64,000 nucleotides of DNA from an uncultured Pelagibacteraceae bacterium (GTDB lineage Bacteria; Pseudomonadota; Alphaproteobacteria; Pelagibacterales; Pelagibacteraceae): positions 124,001 through 188,000 of the forward strand of contig CACNLV010000001.1 in the NCBI GenBank assembly GCA_902621345.1. Reading direction: 5' to 3'. The position numbers and the translations under genes are program-made. Shown here piece after piece: positions 40,903 through 50,007 of this stretch. Under the pieces are notes generated by a model, which saw only the letters and a program-made list of their open reading frames with translations, did no database searches and was not told the DNA's origin. How positions within the stretch are numbered: the stretch's first letter is position 1; every line of letters starts with the position of its first letter.

Positions 40903-41827
40903 TTTTTTCAATTAAGTATTCGAGCAATATATGCGGAAAAGTTAAAGACGCCAAACCTATAAATATTAATTTTAAAATTGCGCTGTCAAAATTGTAATTA
41001 TCATTTAAAAAGTAAAGTCCTATTAAACAAAAAGTAGCAGTTAAGATAGTTAAAGGGGTAGCTTTTTTAATAAAAACCAAAAGTCCATTCCTTAGACTTT
41101 TTTGATCAAGTTCAGTGATTAATGAAATACTATGTCTTATAGAATGCAAAAAACAAAAATAAATTGTAAAGGCTATTAATGGAGAGAAATGCATATTTAT
41201 AATTATTATTGAGAAATAATCAAAAAAAATCGTAAATTTCTTTAATTCAAATTTTTTGAAAAATAAAATAATGCTTGATAACGCACTTAACACAATACCA
41301 ATTATCAAAAAATTGTTATTTTCTATCACATTTAAACTTTGATAAAATGACTCATTCTCGATTAATAGTAATTTGAAAATAGAAACTGTTTCATTAAAAT
41401 TAAAATACAGCGGCGCCAATATTACTAAAGATCCTTTAAGAAAAAATAAAAATTGATTTAAATATGAATTATCATCAATTAGAAATTGAGTATCTTCTTT
41501 ACCAAAATGAAATGAGGCAACAACCAAAAAAGCAATAAGTACTACTGTTGGTAAAAGTATCCAAAGAATTATAATTGTTACGGCAAGTAGTAAATAGGAT
41601 GTATAAAAAGTGATTATATTATTTATTTGGAAAATTTTAAGAAGCTTCCTTCCCTTTATATGATCTAAAGAACCATGTGATACACCAATTATTAAAATTA
41701 ATAGTAAACAAATCAAAGGTGAAATACTCAGATTATAAGTTTTTATAAACGGTAGAGAAATAACATTACAAAATAAAAAAAAAATAAAAGAATGTTTAAA
41801 GTTAATTTTCTTAATTTGTATAGTCAT
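40892..41827 (-). CDS. blh: Brp/Blh-type beta-carotene 15,15'-dioxygenase (retinal-forming)
   Basis: This 311-residue membrane enzyme should cleave beta-carotene to two molecules of retinal, the chromophore of proteorhodopsin. About eight transmembrane helices are seen. The conserved histidine motifs are GVSHGSLDHIKG, FHFGKEDTQF, FLHSIRHS and PHILLEYLI near the C-terminus. ATG at 41827 is preferred to TTG at 41833. It follows crtY directly in the same operon. The rhodopsin gene is not in this window. Confidence 0.92.
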   Translation of the reverse strand: MTIQIKKINFKHSFIFFLFCNVISLPFIKTYNLSISPLICLLLILIIGVSHGSLDHIKGRKLLKIFQINNIITFYTSYLLLAVTIIILWILLPTVVLIAFLVVASFHFGKEDTQFLIDDNSYLNQFLFFLKGSLVILAPLYFNFNETVSIFKLLLIENESFYQSLNVIENNNFLIIGIVLSALSSIILFFKKFELKKFTIFFDYFSIIIINMHFSPLIAFTIYFCFLHSIRHSISLITELDQKSLRNGLLVFIKKATPLTILTATFCLIGLYFLNDNYNFDSAILKLIFIGLASLTFPHILLEYLIEKNEK

Positions 41828-41833
41828 TATCAA

Positions 41834-42901
41834 TTAGTCAAATAAAGCTTTAATAAAAACCAATTTTGGCATTTTAAAAATTATACTTAAATCCTCTAAA
41901 AAATTACTTTTATTTGATAGAAATTTTATAACAGTCTTTGGTGAGGTCTTAAACATCCTAAAAAATATATCAGACATTTTTTCAGGATTTCTTTTAAGAA
42001 CACGCAGAAAAATTTCATCCAAAAATTGATATTTTTTATCTATTTCAAATTTTTTAACATTTGAAATGTTATCAATATTCTCTCTAATATACTTGCTGTG
42101 CTCTTGTATATTTAAAAAAGTATATCCAGTACTTAATCTTGTCATTCCACCAGCTGTTCCAATATTAATTTTATTTTTTTCATTTTTATTTAATGGATAA
42201 AATAGGGGTATTGCTCCCTCTTCTTTATAAGTAATTTCATAATTTTTAATTTTTAAATTATTTTTAATATAATCGTTTATTTGATTTTCATAATCTTTTT
42301 GTGAATTGTCATTTATTTTTGACAACCACGTTGTTTCTACTAAAGCTCTATTTTTTGTGTATGGCAATGTATAAAAAAAATGTACGCTTTCTCTTTGTTC
42401 GCAATCAAAATCCATAAGATTAAAAATTTCTTCGTCAAAAATATCATTTTCTGTTTTAATCTCTACACCACAAAAATGTTGCCAAAGATTTTGATAGTTT
42501 TTTTTGATAATTGGCACACTATTAAAAACTAAAGAATTTTGTTTATTAACCTCTTCTATATTCTTAAAAAGAAAAATATTTTCATTTTTTTTTAATTTAT
42601 TCTTTATTTTTTCATAAAATAAACCACTATCAATGCTTTGATATGGAAAATTTTTACATTCTAAATAATTTGTTTTACCTGAAATATTAACTGAAAAATT
42701 CTCCCAATTTTTTTTCACACAATCTTCAAAATTATGAGGTGTTACTTTCCAAAAAGACCAAGTCTTATCTCTTTTATATTCTTCCCTAGGTTCAATAATT
42801 GCCAAAGTTTTATCTTTTAATTTTTCATGAACTTCTAATTCATAAGCGAGAGATAATCCTGCACAACCACCACCGATAATTATATAATCAAATTCTTTCA
42901 T
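41834..42901 (-). CDS. crtY: Lycopene beta-cyclase
   Basis: This 355-residue flavin-dependent cyclase converts lycopene to beta-carotene. It starts with IIIGGGCAGLSLAYELE and has DKTWSFW, the YHFFYTLPY-like segment (ESVHFFYTLPY) and GTAGGMTRLSTGYTF of the CrtY family. Overlaps crtB by 14 bases. It links CrtB/CrtI products to the substrate of Blh. Confidence 0.95.
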   Translation of the reverse strand: MKEFDYIIIGGGCAGLSLAYELEVHEKLKDKTLAIIEPREEYKRDKTWSFWKVTPHNFEDCVKKNWENFSVNISGKTNYLECKNFPYQSIDSGLFYEKIKNKLKKNENIFLFKNIEEVNKQNSLVFNSVPIIKKNYQNLWQHFCGVEIKTENDIFDEEIFNLMDFDCEQRESVHFFYTLPYTKNRALVETTWLSKINDNSQKDYENQINDYIKNNLKIKNYEITYKEEGAIPLFYPLNKNEKNKINIGTAGGMTRLSTGYTFLNIQEHSKYIRENIDNISNVKKFEIDKKYQFLDEIFLRVLKRNPEKMSDIFFRMFKTSPKTVIKFLSNKSNFLEDLSIIFKMPKLVFIKALFD

Positions 42902-43739
42902 TTAAATTTATTTCCTCATTTATCAGAATGTGATCATGTTGAATTTGATCTTCGTTTTTATTAATCAAATATAGACCGATTAAGTCAAAAACTGACAGAA
43001 AAGTCTCCAATACTTTTTCAATATTTGAGACATAAATCTTCCCTGATCTTTGATAGTTCTCTAAGGTTTTTTTTTTTAAAATTTTATACCCTATTTTTTT
43101 ATACACTCTTCTAGCTACCAAGATAGAAAAACGGAAACTTATTGGTATACTTTTTATTGCATAGAAAGAATCTTTATAATAACGGTTCGCAAGATTAATA
43201 GTTGAGGAGATTTTTTCAAAATTTTCCTCTATATAAAACCTGTTATTTTTTGAGTCTTCTAGGACATCTCTAGATATATTTGTCAATTGCATTGCTATTC
43301 CCAAATCAATAGCTGACTTAAGAGAATTTTTTTTTGTTACATTTAAAATTTTCGCCATCATTAAGCCAACAGTGCCAGCAACTCTATATGAATAAATTAA
43401 TAAATCTTTTTTTGAATTTAATTCAACTCTCTCTTTAATATCCGATCTAATGCCAGCCAATAAATCTTGAACTATTTTTATCGATATGTTGAATTCCTCC
43501 ATGATATCCCACATATTCTTTATAATAAGGTTATCAAATTTTTTTTGATTAAAGTCATTTTCAAATTCAGTAAATTTTCTTTCTTTGACTTTGATTTCGT
43601 CTTTATCGTCTGCAATATTGTCTACAACTCTACAGAAATCGTATAAAACAGAACATTTTTTAAGTGTTTCCCTTGGTAAAAAAAAACCAGCCCAGCTAAA
43701 TGACTTAGCATAAACAGACAAGTAACTTTTATCAGACAT
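42888..43739 (-). CDS. crtB: Phytoene synthase
   Basis: This 283-residue enzyme condenses two geranylgeranyl diphosphates to phytoene. The two Asp-rich motifs are DNIADD (about residues 36-41) and DVLED (about 155-159, in LTNISRDVLEDSKNNRFYI). It is in series with crtI and crtY; no GGPP synthase (crtE) lies nearby, so that step must be encoded elsewhere. Confidence 0.96.
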   Translation of the reverse strand: MSDKSYLSVYAKSFSWAGFFLPRETLKKCSVLYDFCRVVDNIADDKDEIKVKERKFTEFENDFNQKKFDNLIIKNMWDIMEEFNISIKIVQDLLAGIRSDIKERVELNSKKDLLIYSYRVAGTVGLMMAKILNVTKKNSLKSAIDLGIAMQLTNISRDVLEDSKNNRFYIEENFEKISSTINLANRYYKDSFYAIKSIPISFRFSILVARRVYKKIGYKILKKKTLENYQRSGKIYVSNIEKVLETFLSVFDLIGLYLINKNEDQIQHDHILINEEINLNERI

Positions 43740-45199
43740 TATAAAATTTTATCTAACACTTTAGCTGAGGATAGTACGCCTGGCACACCAGCGCCTGGAT
43801 GTGTTCCAGCTCCAACAAAAAAGAGTCCATCGTATATTTCAGATTTATTATGAAATCTAAAATAAGCAGATTGTGTAAATTTTGGTTGAATTGAAAAGCC
43901 AGACCCATACTTTGTGTTTAAATCTTTCTCAAAATAGTCTGGTGTCAAATAAAAATCTTCAACAATATTTTCTCTTAAGTTTGGCATAAGATCTTTTTCC
44001 ATTTTTTCAATTACCAGATTTTTCATCTTTTCTCCCTGAATAGACCAATCAATTTTAGATTGATTATTGGGAACTGGAACGAGAACATAAAAACAATCTT
44101 GTCCAGCAGGAGCCATAGTTTTGTCAGTAGCAGAGGGTCTATGAAGATAATAACTTATATCATCATTTAATTTTTTATTTTCAAATATGTCATCGAGATG
44201 TTCTTTATACTTTTTTCCAAATTTTATTGTATGATGTTCTACGCTTTGGTAAGTTTTTTTTGTTCCAAAATAATAAACAAATAATCCCATAGAGTATTCC
44301 ATTCTTTGCCTTTTCCATTTGAACATGATTGAATTTTTTGAGTTTCCATTAAGCATCTTTTCGTAAACTGCAGGCGGGTCGGCATTACAAATAACATTAT
44401 CAGCTAAAATATTAGTATCATTATCAAGCTTGACTCCAGTTATTTTATTTCCACTTAAAATAATTTTTTCTACTTCACGGCCTTTTATAATTTTAATATC
44501 AACTTCATTCATAAGTTTCTCAAAACCCTTAATAATGTTGCCTGTCCCACCCATTGAGTAATGAATTCCCCATTTTTTCTCTAAATATAAAATTAGCCCA
44601 TAGATAGAAGTTGTTGTAAAAGGATTTCCACCAACTAAAAGAGGGTGCATACTTAACATTCTTCTCAGTTTTTCATTTTTTATAAAAGATGAAACTAATG
44701 AATAAACTGATTTATAACTTTTAAGTTTTAGAAGTGAAGGAAGTTGCTGAATCATAAAAAAAGGTTTATCAAAAGGAACATCTGCAAGCTCTAAAAAACC
44801 CTTGTCAAAGATTTTTTTTGTAAAAATTACTAGTTTTTCATACCCCTCAACATCGTCTTTACTAATTTCTGCAATTTGTTTCTTCATTTCAGTTTCATCC
44901 CCTGAGTAATTAAATTTTGAGTTATCTTCAAAAATAAATTGATACCAAATTTTAAGAGGGGAGAGTTCTATGTAATTTTTTGAGTCTTTTTTAAATAGTT
45001 TGAATAATTCATCAATTAAATAGGGTGCAGTAATTACGGTAGGTCCACCATCGTAAGTGAAACCATTTTTTTTAAAAACTCTTGCTCTACCGCCAAGATC
45101 AGGATGTTTTTCAACCAATGTTACTTGATGACCCTTGGCTTTTAATCTTAGAGCCGCAGCAATACCGCCAAAACCTGAGCCTATTACAATAGAATTCAT
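43739..45199 (-). CDS. crtI: Phytoene desaturase
   Basis: This 486-residue flavoprotein desaturates phytoene to lycopene. The FAD-binding fold VIGSGFGGIAAALRLKAKGHQV and LGGRARVF open the protein, and GAGTHPGAGVPGVLSSAKV closes it as in other CrtI. Overlaps crtB by one base. It starts 39 bases after atpF and is the first carotenoid gene of the string; a promoter in that short AT-rich gap or read-through from the ATP synthase operon are both possible. Confidence 0.97.
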   Translation of the reverse strand: MNSIVIGSGFGGIAAALRLKAKGHQVTLVEKHPDLGGRARVFKKNGFTYDGGPTVITAPYLIDELFKLFKKDSKNYIELSPLKIWYQFIFEDNSKFNYSGDETEMKKQIAEISKDDVEGYEKLVIFTKKIFDKGFLELADVPFDKPFFMIQQLPSLLKLKSYKSVYSLVSSFIKNEKLRRMLSMHPLLVGGNPFTTTSIYGLILYLEKKWGIHYSMGGTGNIIKGFEKLMNEVDIKIIKGREVEKIILSGNKITGVKLDNDTNILADNVICNADPPAVYEKMLNGNSKNSIMFKWKRQRMEYSMGLFVYYFGTKKTYQSVEHHTIKFGKKYKEHLDDIFENKKLNDDISYYLHRPSATDKTMAPAGQDCFYVLVPVPNNQSKIDWSIQGEKMKNLVIEKMEKDLMPNLRENIVEDFYLTPDYFEKDLNTKYGSGFSIQPKFTQSAYFRFHNKSEIYDGLFFVGAGTHPGAGVPGVLSSAKVLDKIL

Positions 45200-45238
45200 C
45201 TTAATAATTTATAGTTTTTTTTAAAAATTGTAAGAAAA

Positions 45239-45736
45239 TTATGAATTAATTTTTTTTAACTCTTCTTTAGTCTCTTCTAAATTTTTTTGAAATAAATTAT
45301 CGAGTTTAGACTTATCAAGAGATGTAGTGATAATTTTTTTAACAGAGTCTACTGCGATTTTTACTGATGCATCCTTTATTTCTTTAATAGCTGTTTCTTT
45401 CATTTGAGCTATTTTGTTTTCAGCAGATGTTTTTTTAATTTCTGAAGACTTATGAAATTTGTCATTAAGATCTATTATTAATCTATCGCTATCTTTTTTA
45501 GCTTGTTCCAAAATTTCATTTCTTGCAGATTGTGCAGTATCAAGTTTACTCTGAGCATTATTCAATAATTCTTTTGCTTCTTTTCGAAGTTTTTCACTCT
45601 CATCAACTTCATTCTTTATATCAATAATGAGTTTATTTAGTATTTCATTTATTTTTTGTGGTACTTTTAAATAAACCAACCCACCAAAAAAAATAAAAAA
45701 TGAAACTGCCACCCAGAATGTTGAGTCAATTACCAT
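45239..45736 (-). CDS. atpF: ATP synthase Fo subunit b
   Basis: This subunit of the peripheral stalk has an N-terminal transmembrane helix (STFWVAVSFFIFFGGLVYL) and a long charged helix. The frame is open further upstream (to 45769), but a perfect GGAGG at 45745-45749 lies eight bases before the ATG at 45736, so this start (MVIDSTFW, 165 residues) is chosen. The start lies inside the end of the b' gene with an 11-base overlap. Paralogous to b', the usual arrangement in Alphaproteobacteria. Confidence 0.92.
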   Translation of the reverse strand: MVIDSTFWVAVSFFIFFGGLVYLKVPQKINEILNKLIIDIKNEVDESEKLRKEAKELLNNAQSKLDTAQSARNEILEQAKKDSDRLIIDLNDKFHKSSEIKKTSAENKIAQMKETAIKEIKDASVKIAVDSVKKIITTSLDKSKLDNLFQKNLEETKEELKKINS

Positions 45737-46316
45737 AGTATTTGCCTCCATTTTTCTTATATAAATCATTAACTATAGCTGAAATACTGCTGTTATTAAT
45801 TTCAGTGCCTATCAAATTTTTAAGTATCTCTGAGGATGTTTCAATTGCGATCCTATTTATTTTTTCAGGAGCACCTTTCCTAAGCTGGTCAATCTCAGTT
45901 TCAGCTTTCTTAATTTCTTCATCAATTTGTTTTTCTAAAGTATCTCTTTTAATATTAATATTTTTAAGAGTTTTTTCTCTAGCCTCATTAAAAAGATTTT
46001 TTGATTCAAGTTTACTTTTTAAAATTATATCGTCATATTCTTTGAGCTTTAATTCACTATCTTTCCTCTGCTTATCTGCAGCCTCAATGTTTTCTTGTAT
46101 TTGAGATTTCCTTAATTCTAAGTTTGCACTAATTTTTGGTAGGATAAGCTTAGATAAAACAATATACAAAGTACCAAAAACCAATGTAAGCCAAAAAATC
46201 TGTGAAACCCAAAATTCAGGATCTAATTGAGGCATACCACCACTTTCAGCTGCAAAAACCTCTTTTGAAAAAAAGAGGTATAAAAATATTAGCTGAAAAA
46301 AATATTTTCTAATCAT
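45726..46316 (-). CDS. atpF': ATP synthase Fo subunit b'
   Basis: This 196-residue second b-type stalk subunit has the b'-typical segment GGMPQLDPEFWVSQIFWLTLVFG as its membrane helix. It is preceded by a hydrophobic leader ending in FAAE that looks like a signal sequence. The rest is charged coiled coil with an Ile/Ala heptad pattern. ATG at 46316 preferred to TTG at 46319. Together with atpF it forms a b/b' heterodimer. Confidence 0.93.
   Translation of the reverse strand: MIRKYFFQLIFLYLFFSKEVFAAESGGMPQLDPEFWVSQIFWLTLVFGTLYIVLSKLILPKISANLELRKSQIQENIEAADKQRKDSELKLKEYDDIILKSKLESKNLFNEAREKTLKNINIKRDTLEKQIDEEIKKAETEIDQLRKGAPEKINRIAIETSSEILKNLIGTEINNSSISAIVNDLYKKNGGKYYGN
45745..45749 (-). promoter_or_regulatory. 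Ribosome binding site deciding the atpF start
   Basis: GGAGG on the minus strand, eight bases before the ATG at 45736 and inside the 3' end of the b' gene. It rules against the longer frame starting at 45769 and one at 45751, whose ATG overlaps the GGAGG. Confidence 0.8.
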
Positions 46317-46321
46317 CAAAT

Positions 46322-46549
46322 TTAAAAGGCAAATAGAATAATTAATGCAACTACCAAACCAAACAACCCAGTTGCTTCTGCGAGAGCAAATCCTAAAAGC
46401 AAATTAGGAAATTGTTTTTGTGCTGCAGAAGGATTTCTCATTGCCCCTGAAAGATAATTCCCAAAAATTATCCCAATTCCGACACCGGCACCAGCTAAAG
46501 CGATTGCTGCTAAACCTGCCCCGATCATTTTTGCTGCTTCTAATTCCAT
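46322..46549 (-). CDS. atpE: ATP synthase Fo subunit c
   Basis: This 75-residue hairpin forms the rotor ring. GAGVGIGIIFGNYLSGAMRNPSA is the first helix and RNP loop; the ion-binding Glu lies in LAEATGLFGLV. The residues around the Glu do not show the polar set typical of sodium rings, so it is probably proton-driven. A strong AGGAGG precedes the ATG by six bases, fitting the high copy number of c. Confidence 0.98.
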   Translation of the reverse strand: MELEAAKMIGAGLAAIALAGAGVGIGIIFGNYLSGAMRNPSAAQKQFPNLLLGFALAEATGLFGLVVALIILFAF

Positions 46550-46567
46550 TATATCCTCCTTTGTTAG

Positions 46568-47302
46568 TTAATGGTGTAAATTTAATGCATCATTTAAATA
46601 AATGCATGTTAAAATTGCAAAAACATAAGCTTGAAGAAAAGCAACTAAGATCTCCAAACCAGTTAATGCAACAGAAAATGTTAAAGGAAGCCATCCTCCA
46701 ACTATTCCAAGGCTTATAACAAAGCCCCCGAAAACTTTCATCATTGTGTGACCTGCCATCATATTAGCAAAAAGTCTTACTGATAAACTAATAGGTCTAC
46801 TTAGATATGAGATTATCTCAATAACAACAATCAAAGGCAATAAAACAATAGGAACTCCGCTTGGTACAAAAAGTTTTAAATAACCAAATCCATGTTTTAT
46901 AAAACCAATAATGGTTACACCGATGAATATGAATGCGGCTAAAACAAATGTTACTATTATATGACTAGTGACTGTGAAGGTATAAGGTATCATACCGAAC
47001 ATGTTGCAAAAAAGAACAAACATAAACAATGAAAATATAAATGCAAAATAAGGTTTTGCTTTAGATCCTGCTGTGTCACTGATCATTTTAGATATAAATG
47101 TGTAGCTTAATTCTGCTAAAAGTTGAATCTTACCAGGTAACATAGAATTTTTTTTAGCACCTAAATTAAAGATCACGAGAATTGCAAGAGAACTGACTAC
47201 CATAAACAAACTTGCATTTGTGAATGAGATGTCAAAAGCTCCGATTTTTATTTCTGGCCCAATTCTGTAAACTTCGAATTGAGTCATTGGATTCGCTGCC
47301 AT
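46568..47302 (-). CDS. atpB: ATP synthase Fo subunit a
   Basis: This 244-residue membrane subunit contains the proton half-channels. The key arginine lies in SLSVRLFANMMAGH and the last helices show AFLQAYVFAILTCIYLNDAL. Start at 47302 with MAANPMTQFEV; a second ATG at 47287 is possible. Second gene of the Fo operon after atpI. Confidence 0.97.
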   Translation of the reverse strand: MAANPMTQFEVYRIGPEIKIGAFDISFTNASLFMVVSSLAILVIFNLGAKKNSMLPGKIQLLAELSYTFISKMISDTAGSKAKPYFAFIFSLFMFVLFCNMFGMIPYTFTVTSHIIVTFVLAAFIFIGVTIIGFIKHGFGYLKLFVPSGVPIVLLPLIVVIEIISYLSRPISLSVRLFANMMAGHTMMKVFGGFVISLGIVGGWLPLTFSVALTGLEILVAFLQAYVFAILTCIYLNDALNLHH

Positions 47303-47313
47303 AAATTTTATGT

Positions 47314-47589
47314 CTATTTTTGCATATTCTTGGCAGATCTAATCACATTCGTAATACCTGCGATTACACCTACAAAAAAAAAAATTAAAATTAACCATGG
47401 TTTAGTACCAAAGGTATTGTCTAAAATAAACCCAATAATTGTCCCTACAGCAACCGCAGATATTAGTTCTGTACTTAGCTTAAAAGCTGAGCCAAGAGGC
47501 GATGAATTATGGTTTTTGTTTCCGTTATCTTTCTTTAAGAGCTTTTTTTTTGCAATTTCTAAGCGAATTTTGAACTGATTTTTAGACAT
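47314..47589 (-). CDS. atpI: ATP synthase AtpI/AtpZ-type accessory protein
   Basis: This 91-residue protein has two C-terminal transmembrane helices (SAVAVGTIIGFILDNTFG and LILIFFFVGVIAGITNVI). The GxxxD pattern between them is typical of the AtpI/AtpZ family found before atpB. Members help assemble the c ring or carry Mg2+/Ca2+. Its basic N-terminus is cytoplasmic. Confidence 0.9.
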   Translation of the reverse strand: MSKNQFKIRLEIAKKKLLKKDNGNKNHNSSPLGSAFKLSTELISAVAVGTIIGFILDNTFGTKPWLILIFFFVGVIAGITNVIRSAKNMQK

Positions 47590-47602
47590 CTGATTATTTT
47601 AA

Positions 47603-49999
47603 TCAAGCAACCATACTCTCTGCTTTTTGTAAATCAACTGCTACTAGCTGACTTATCCCTTTTTCGGGCATAGTTACACCGTATAATCTATTCATTTTTG
47701 ACATTGTCAATGCGTGGTGTGTTACGATGATAAACTTTGTATTTGTTATTTTTGTGAGTTCATCTAATAGATTACAAAATCTAGTAACATTAGCATCATC
47801 CAAAGGAGCATCTACTTCATCTAGCACACAAATTGGAGAAGGATTAGTTAAAAAAACCGCGAAGACGAGTGAAAGTGCAGTTAAAGCTTGCTCTCCACCA
47901 GATAATAGAGTTATTGATTGAAGTCTTTTTCCTGGTGGACTGACCAACATTTCTAAACCTGCTTCTAGCGGGTCATCTGAATCAACCAGTTCAAGTTTTG
48001 CGTTACCACCATTAAATAATTTTGTATAAACCTCATTGAATTTTCTGTTGACTTTTTCAAAAGCTTCAACCAATCTCTCTCTACCCTTTTGGTTGAGTTC
48101 ATTAATACTGTCTTTTAATTTTACAATTGCCGTCACTAAGTCTGCCCGGTCAGACTCCATTTTTTTAATTTCAGTCTCGTATTTATTAGTTTCTTCGTCT
48201 GCTTTTAAATTAACGGACCCTAATTTTTCTCTCTCCTGTTTTTTTTTATCTAATAAATCTTCTTGATTTACAGCGTCAGGTAATTCTTCAATGCCATTTA
48301 AATTTGAATTCTCTAGGATATTTTCCTCGGTCAAATTAAGCTCAGAAGTAATTCGATCTATAAGATCATTTTTTCTTTTTCTTAATCCTTCGACAGTTGC
48401 ACCAGAACTTGCTTTTCTCTCTCTTATTTGAATGGATTGTTCTTGTATTTCATTAAGTTTAGTTCTTAGTGAGTCGATTCTTTCATCAGTATTACTTATA
48501 ATATTTTCATTTTCCTCTTTTTCTTCCTCTGAATTTCTTAAATTCTCGGAAATTTGCCCTTTTTTTTCAGCTTGTATTTTTGGTTGGTTATCAAGTATTT
48601 CTAATTGATTGTTTAGATTATTCTTTCTACCGGTCAATTCATTGACCATTTTTTCGGAATTTGAAAGTAAATTTTTCCAGCTTTCAATCTCTTTTTCAAT
48701 TATCTTAATTCTCTCGTTTCTTTTAACCGACTCTTCTTTAATATTTTGATTTTTACCGTAACTGTCTGCATACTTATCAATTATTTTTTCAAGATTATTT
48801 AAACTATTTACTGCTTCATCATTTTGTTTAGAATTTACTAAAGCTTTTATTTTCTCAATCTCATCACCTAAGTAATTTTTTGACTCTCTAAGATCCTCAT
48901 TTGATTTTTTTTCTGTTTCAAAATATTTTGAGTCAACTTCTATCAAATCGTTTTTTTCTTCCTTTAATCTTTTTTCATTAGAATTGGCATCTATTATAAT
49001 TCCTTTTTCCCTTGAAACATCTTCATTAAGTGTTGTTAATGACTTTTTAATATTCTCAATCTCCTCTTGAGTTCTAATATTTTCTTTATCTAAACTCTGA
49101 AGTTCTAAATTCAATCTTTGGATTTTAGATAGATTTTCAATGTTTTTTTCTCTTAATGGAGTAACTTTTTCTGTTTCTAGTTTGATTAACTTTTCTATTT
49201 CTGTAATTCTTTCATTAAAACCACTAACCTCACTTTCAGCCTCCGCGTTTATCTCATTTTCAATTGTTATTTCTTTATCAATTTCTATTAATTTGAGATA
49301 GTAGAGACCAGCTTCAATTTTTTTTATTTCATCTGTTATGTTTTTATATTTTGTAGCCTCATCCGCTTGTTTTTGAAGATTTGCTAATTGTCTTTCTTGC
49401 TGTCTTCTTAATTCATCTGCTCTCTTTAAATTATTTTCAGCTGCACCCAATCTTAATTCAGCTTCGTGTCGTCTTACATGCAGACCAGATATACCGGCCG
49501 CTTCTTCAAGAATTGCTCTTCTATCAGTAGGTTTTGCTGTTACTAGAGCTCCAATTCTTCCCTGACTTATCATCGATGGGGAGTGAGCTCCAGTGGATAA
49601 ATCAGCAAAAAACATTTGAGAATCTCTTGCTCTTACTTCTTTATCGTTGATATAAAACTTGGATCCCTTGTCTTTTTCTATTTTTCTTCTAACATTAATC
49701 TCATTAACTTCTCGATATTGAATAGGTCCCTCGCTAGTTTCATTTTTAACTGTTATAGAAACCTCAGCGATATTTTTAGATGGTTTATTTGAAGTGCCAG
49801 AAAAAATTACATCTTCCATTCCTGAGCCACGTAAACTTTTTGCAGACGTTTCGCCCATAACCCATCTAATGGATTCGACAATGTTTGATTTTCCACAGCC
49901 GTTAGGCCCAACTATACCAGTTAAACCATCTTCAATTAAGAAATTGGTTTTATCAGCAAAAGATTTAAACCCATTCAGTTGGATTTTTTTAAACTCCAT
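47603..49999 (-). CDS. smc: Chromosome segregation ATPase SMC, compact form without a visible hinge
   Basis: The protein has both halves of an SMC ATPase head: Walker A GPNGCGKSN (about residues 31-39) with QGRIGALV and EEAAGISGL, and at the C-terminus the signature LLSGGEQALTA (about 698) and Walker B ICVLDEVDAPLDD (about 720). The 798 residues compare with about 1150 in usual bacterial SMC. The missing part is central: between residues ~170 and ~640 only charged coiled coil is seen, with no glycine-rich hinge and no CxxC zinc hook. The C-terminal coil still has SVNLKADEE and the LFNGGNAKLELVD segment. The frame is continuous. It sits between dsbA-like and atpI. Confidence 0.92.
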   Translation of the reverse strand: MEFKKIQLNGFKSFADKTNFLIEDGLTGIVGPNGCGKSNIVESIRWVMGETSAKSLRGSGMEDVIFSGTSNKPSKNIAEVSITVKNETSEGPIQYREVNEINVRRKIEKDKGSKFYINDKEVRARDSQMFFADLSTGAHSPSMISQGRIGALVTAKPTDRRAILEEAAGISGLHVRRHEAELRLGAAENNLKRADELRRQQERQLANLQKQADEATKYKNITDEIKKIEAGLYYLKLIEIDKEITIENEINAEAESEVSGFNERITEIEKLIKLETEKVTPLREKNIENLSKIQRLNLELQSLDKENIRTQEEIENIKKSLTTLNEDVSREKGIIIDANSNEKRLKEEKNDLIEVDSKYFETEKKSNEDLRESKNYLGDEIEKIKALVNSKQNDEAVNSLNNLEKIIDKYADSYGKNQNIKEESVKRNERIKIIEKEIESWKNLLSNSEKMVNELTGRKNNLNNQLEILDNQPKIQAEKKGQISENLRNSEEEKEENENIISNTDERIDSLRTKLNEIQEQSIQIRERKASSGATVEGLRKRKNDLIDRITSELNLTEENILENSNLNGIEELPDAVNQEDLLDKKKQEREKLGSVNLKADEETNKYETEIKKMESDRADLVTAIVKLKDSINELNQKGRERLVEAFEKVNRKFNEVYTKLFNGGNAKLELVDSDDPLEAGLEMLVSPPGKRLQSITLLSGGEQALTALSLVFAVFLTNPSPICVLDEVDAPLDDANVTRFCNLLDELTKITNTKFIIVTHHALTMSKMNRLYGVTMPEKGISQLVAVDLQKAESMVA

Positions 50000-50007
50000 T
50001 AATTAGC

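Noticed and set aside
45742..46104. A 120-codon plus-strand frame opposite the b' subunit gene
   Set aside because: It is antisense to the coiled-coil region of b', with a Ser/Leu/Phe-rich composition expected from reversed Lys/Glu codons.
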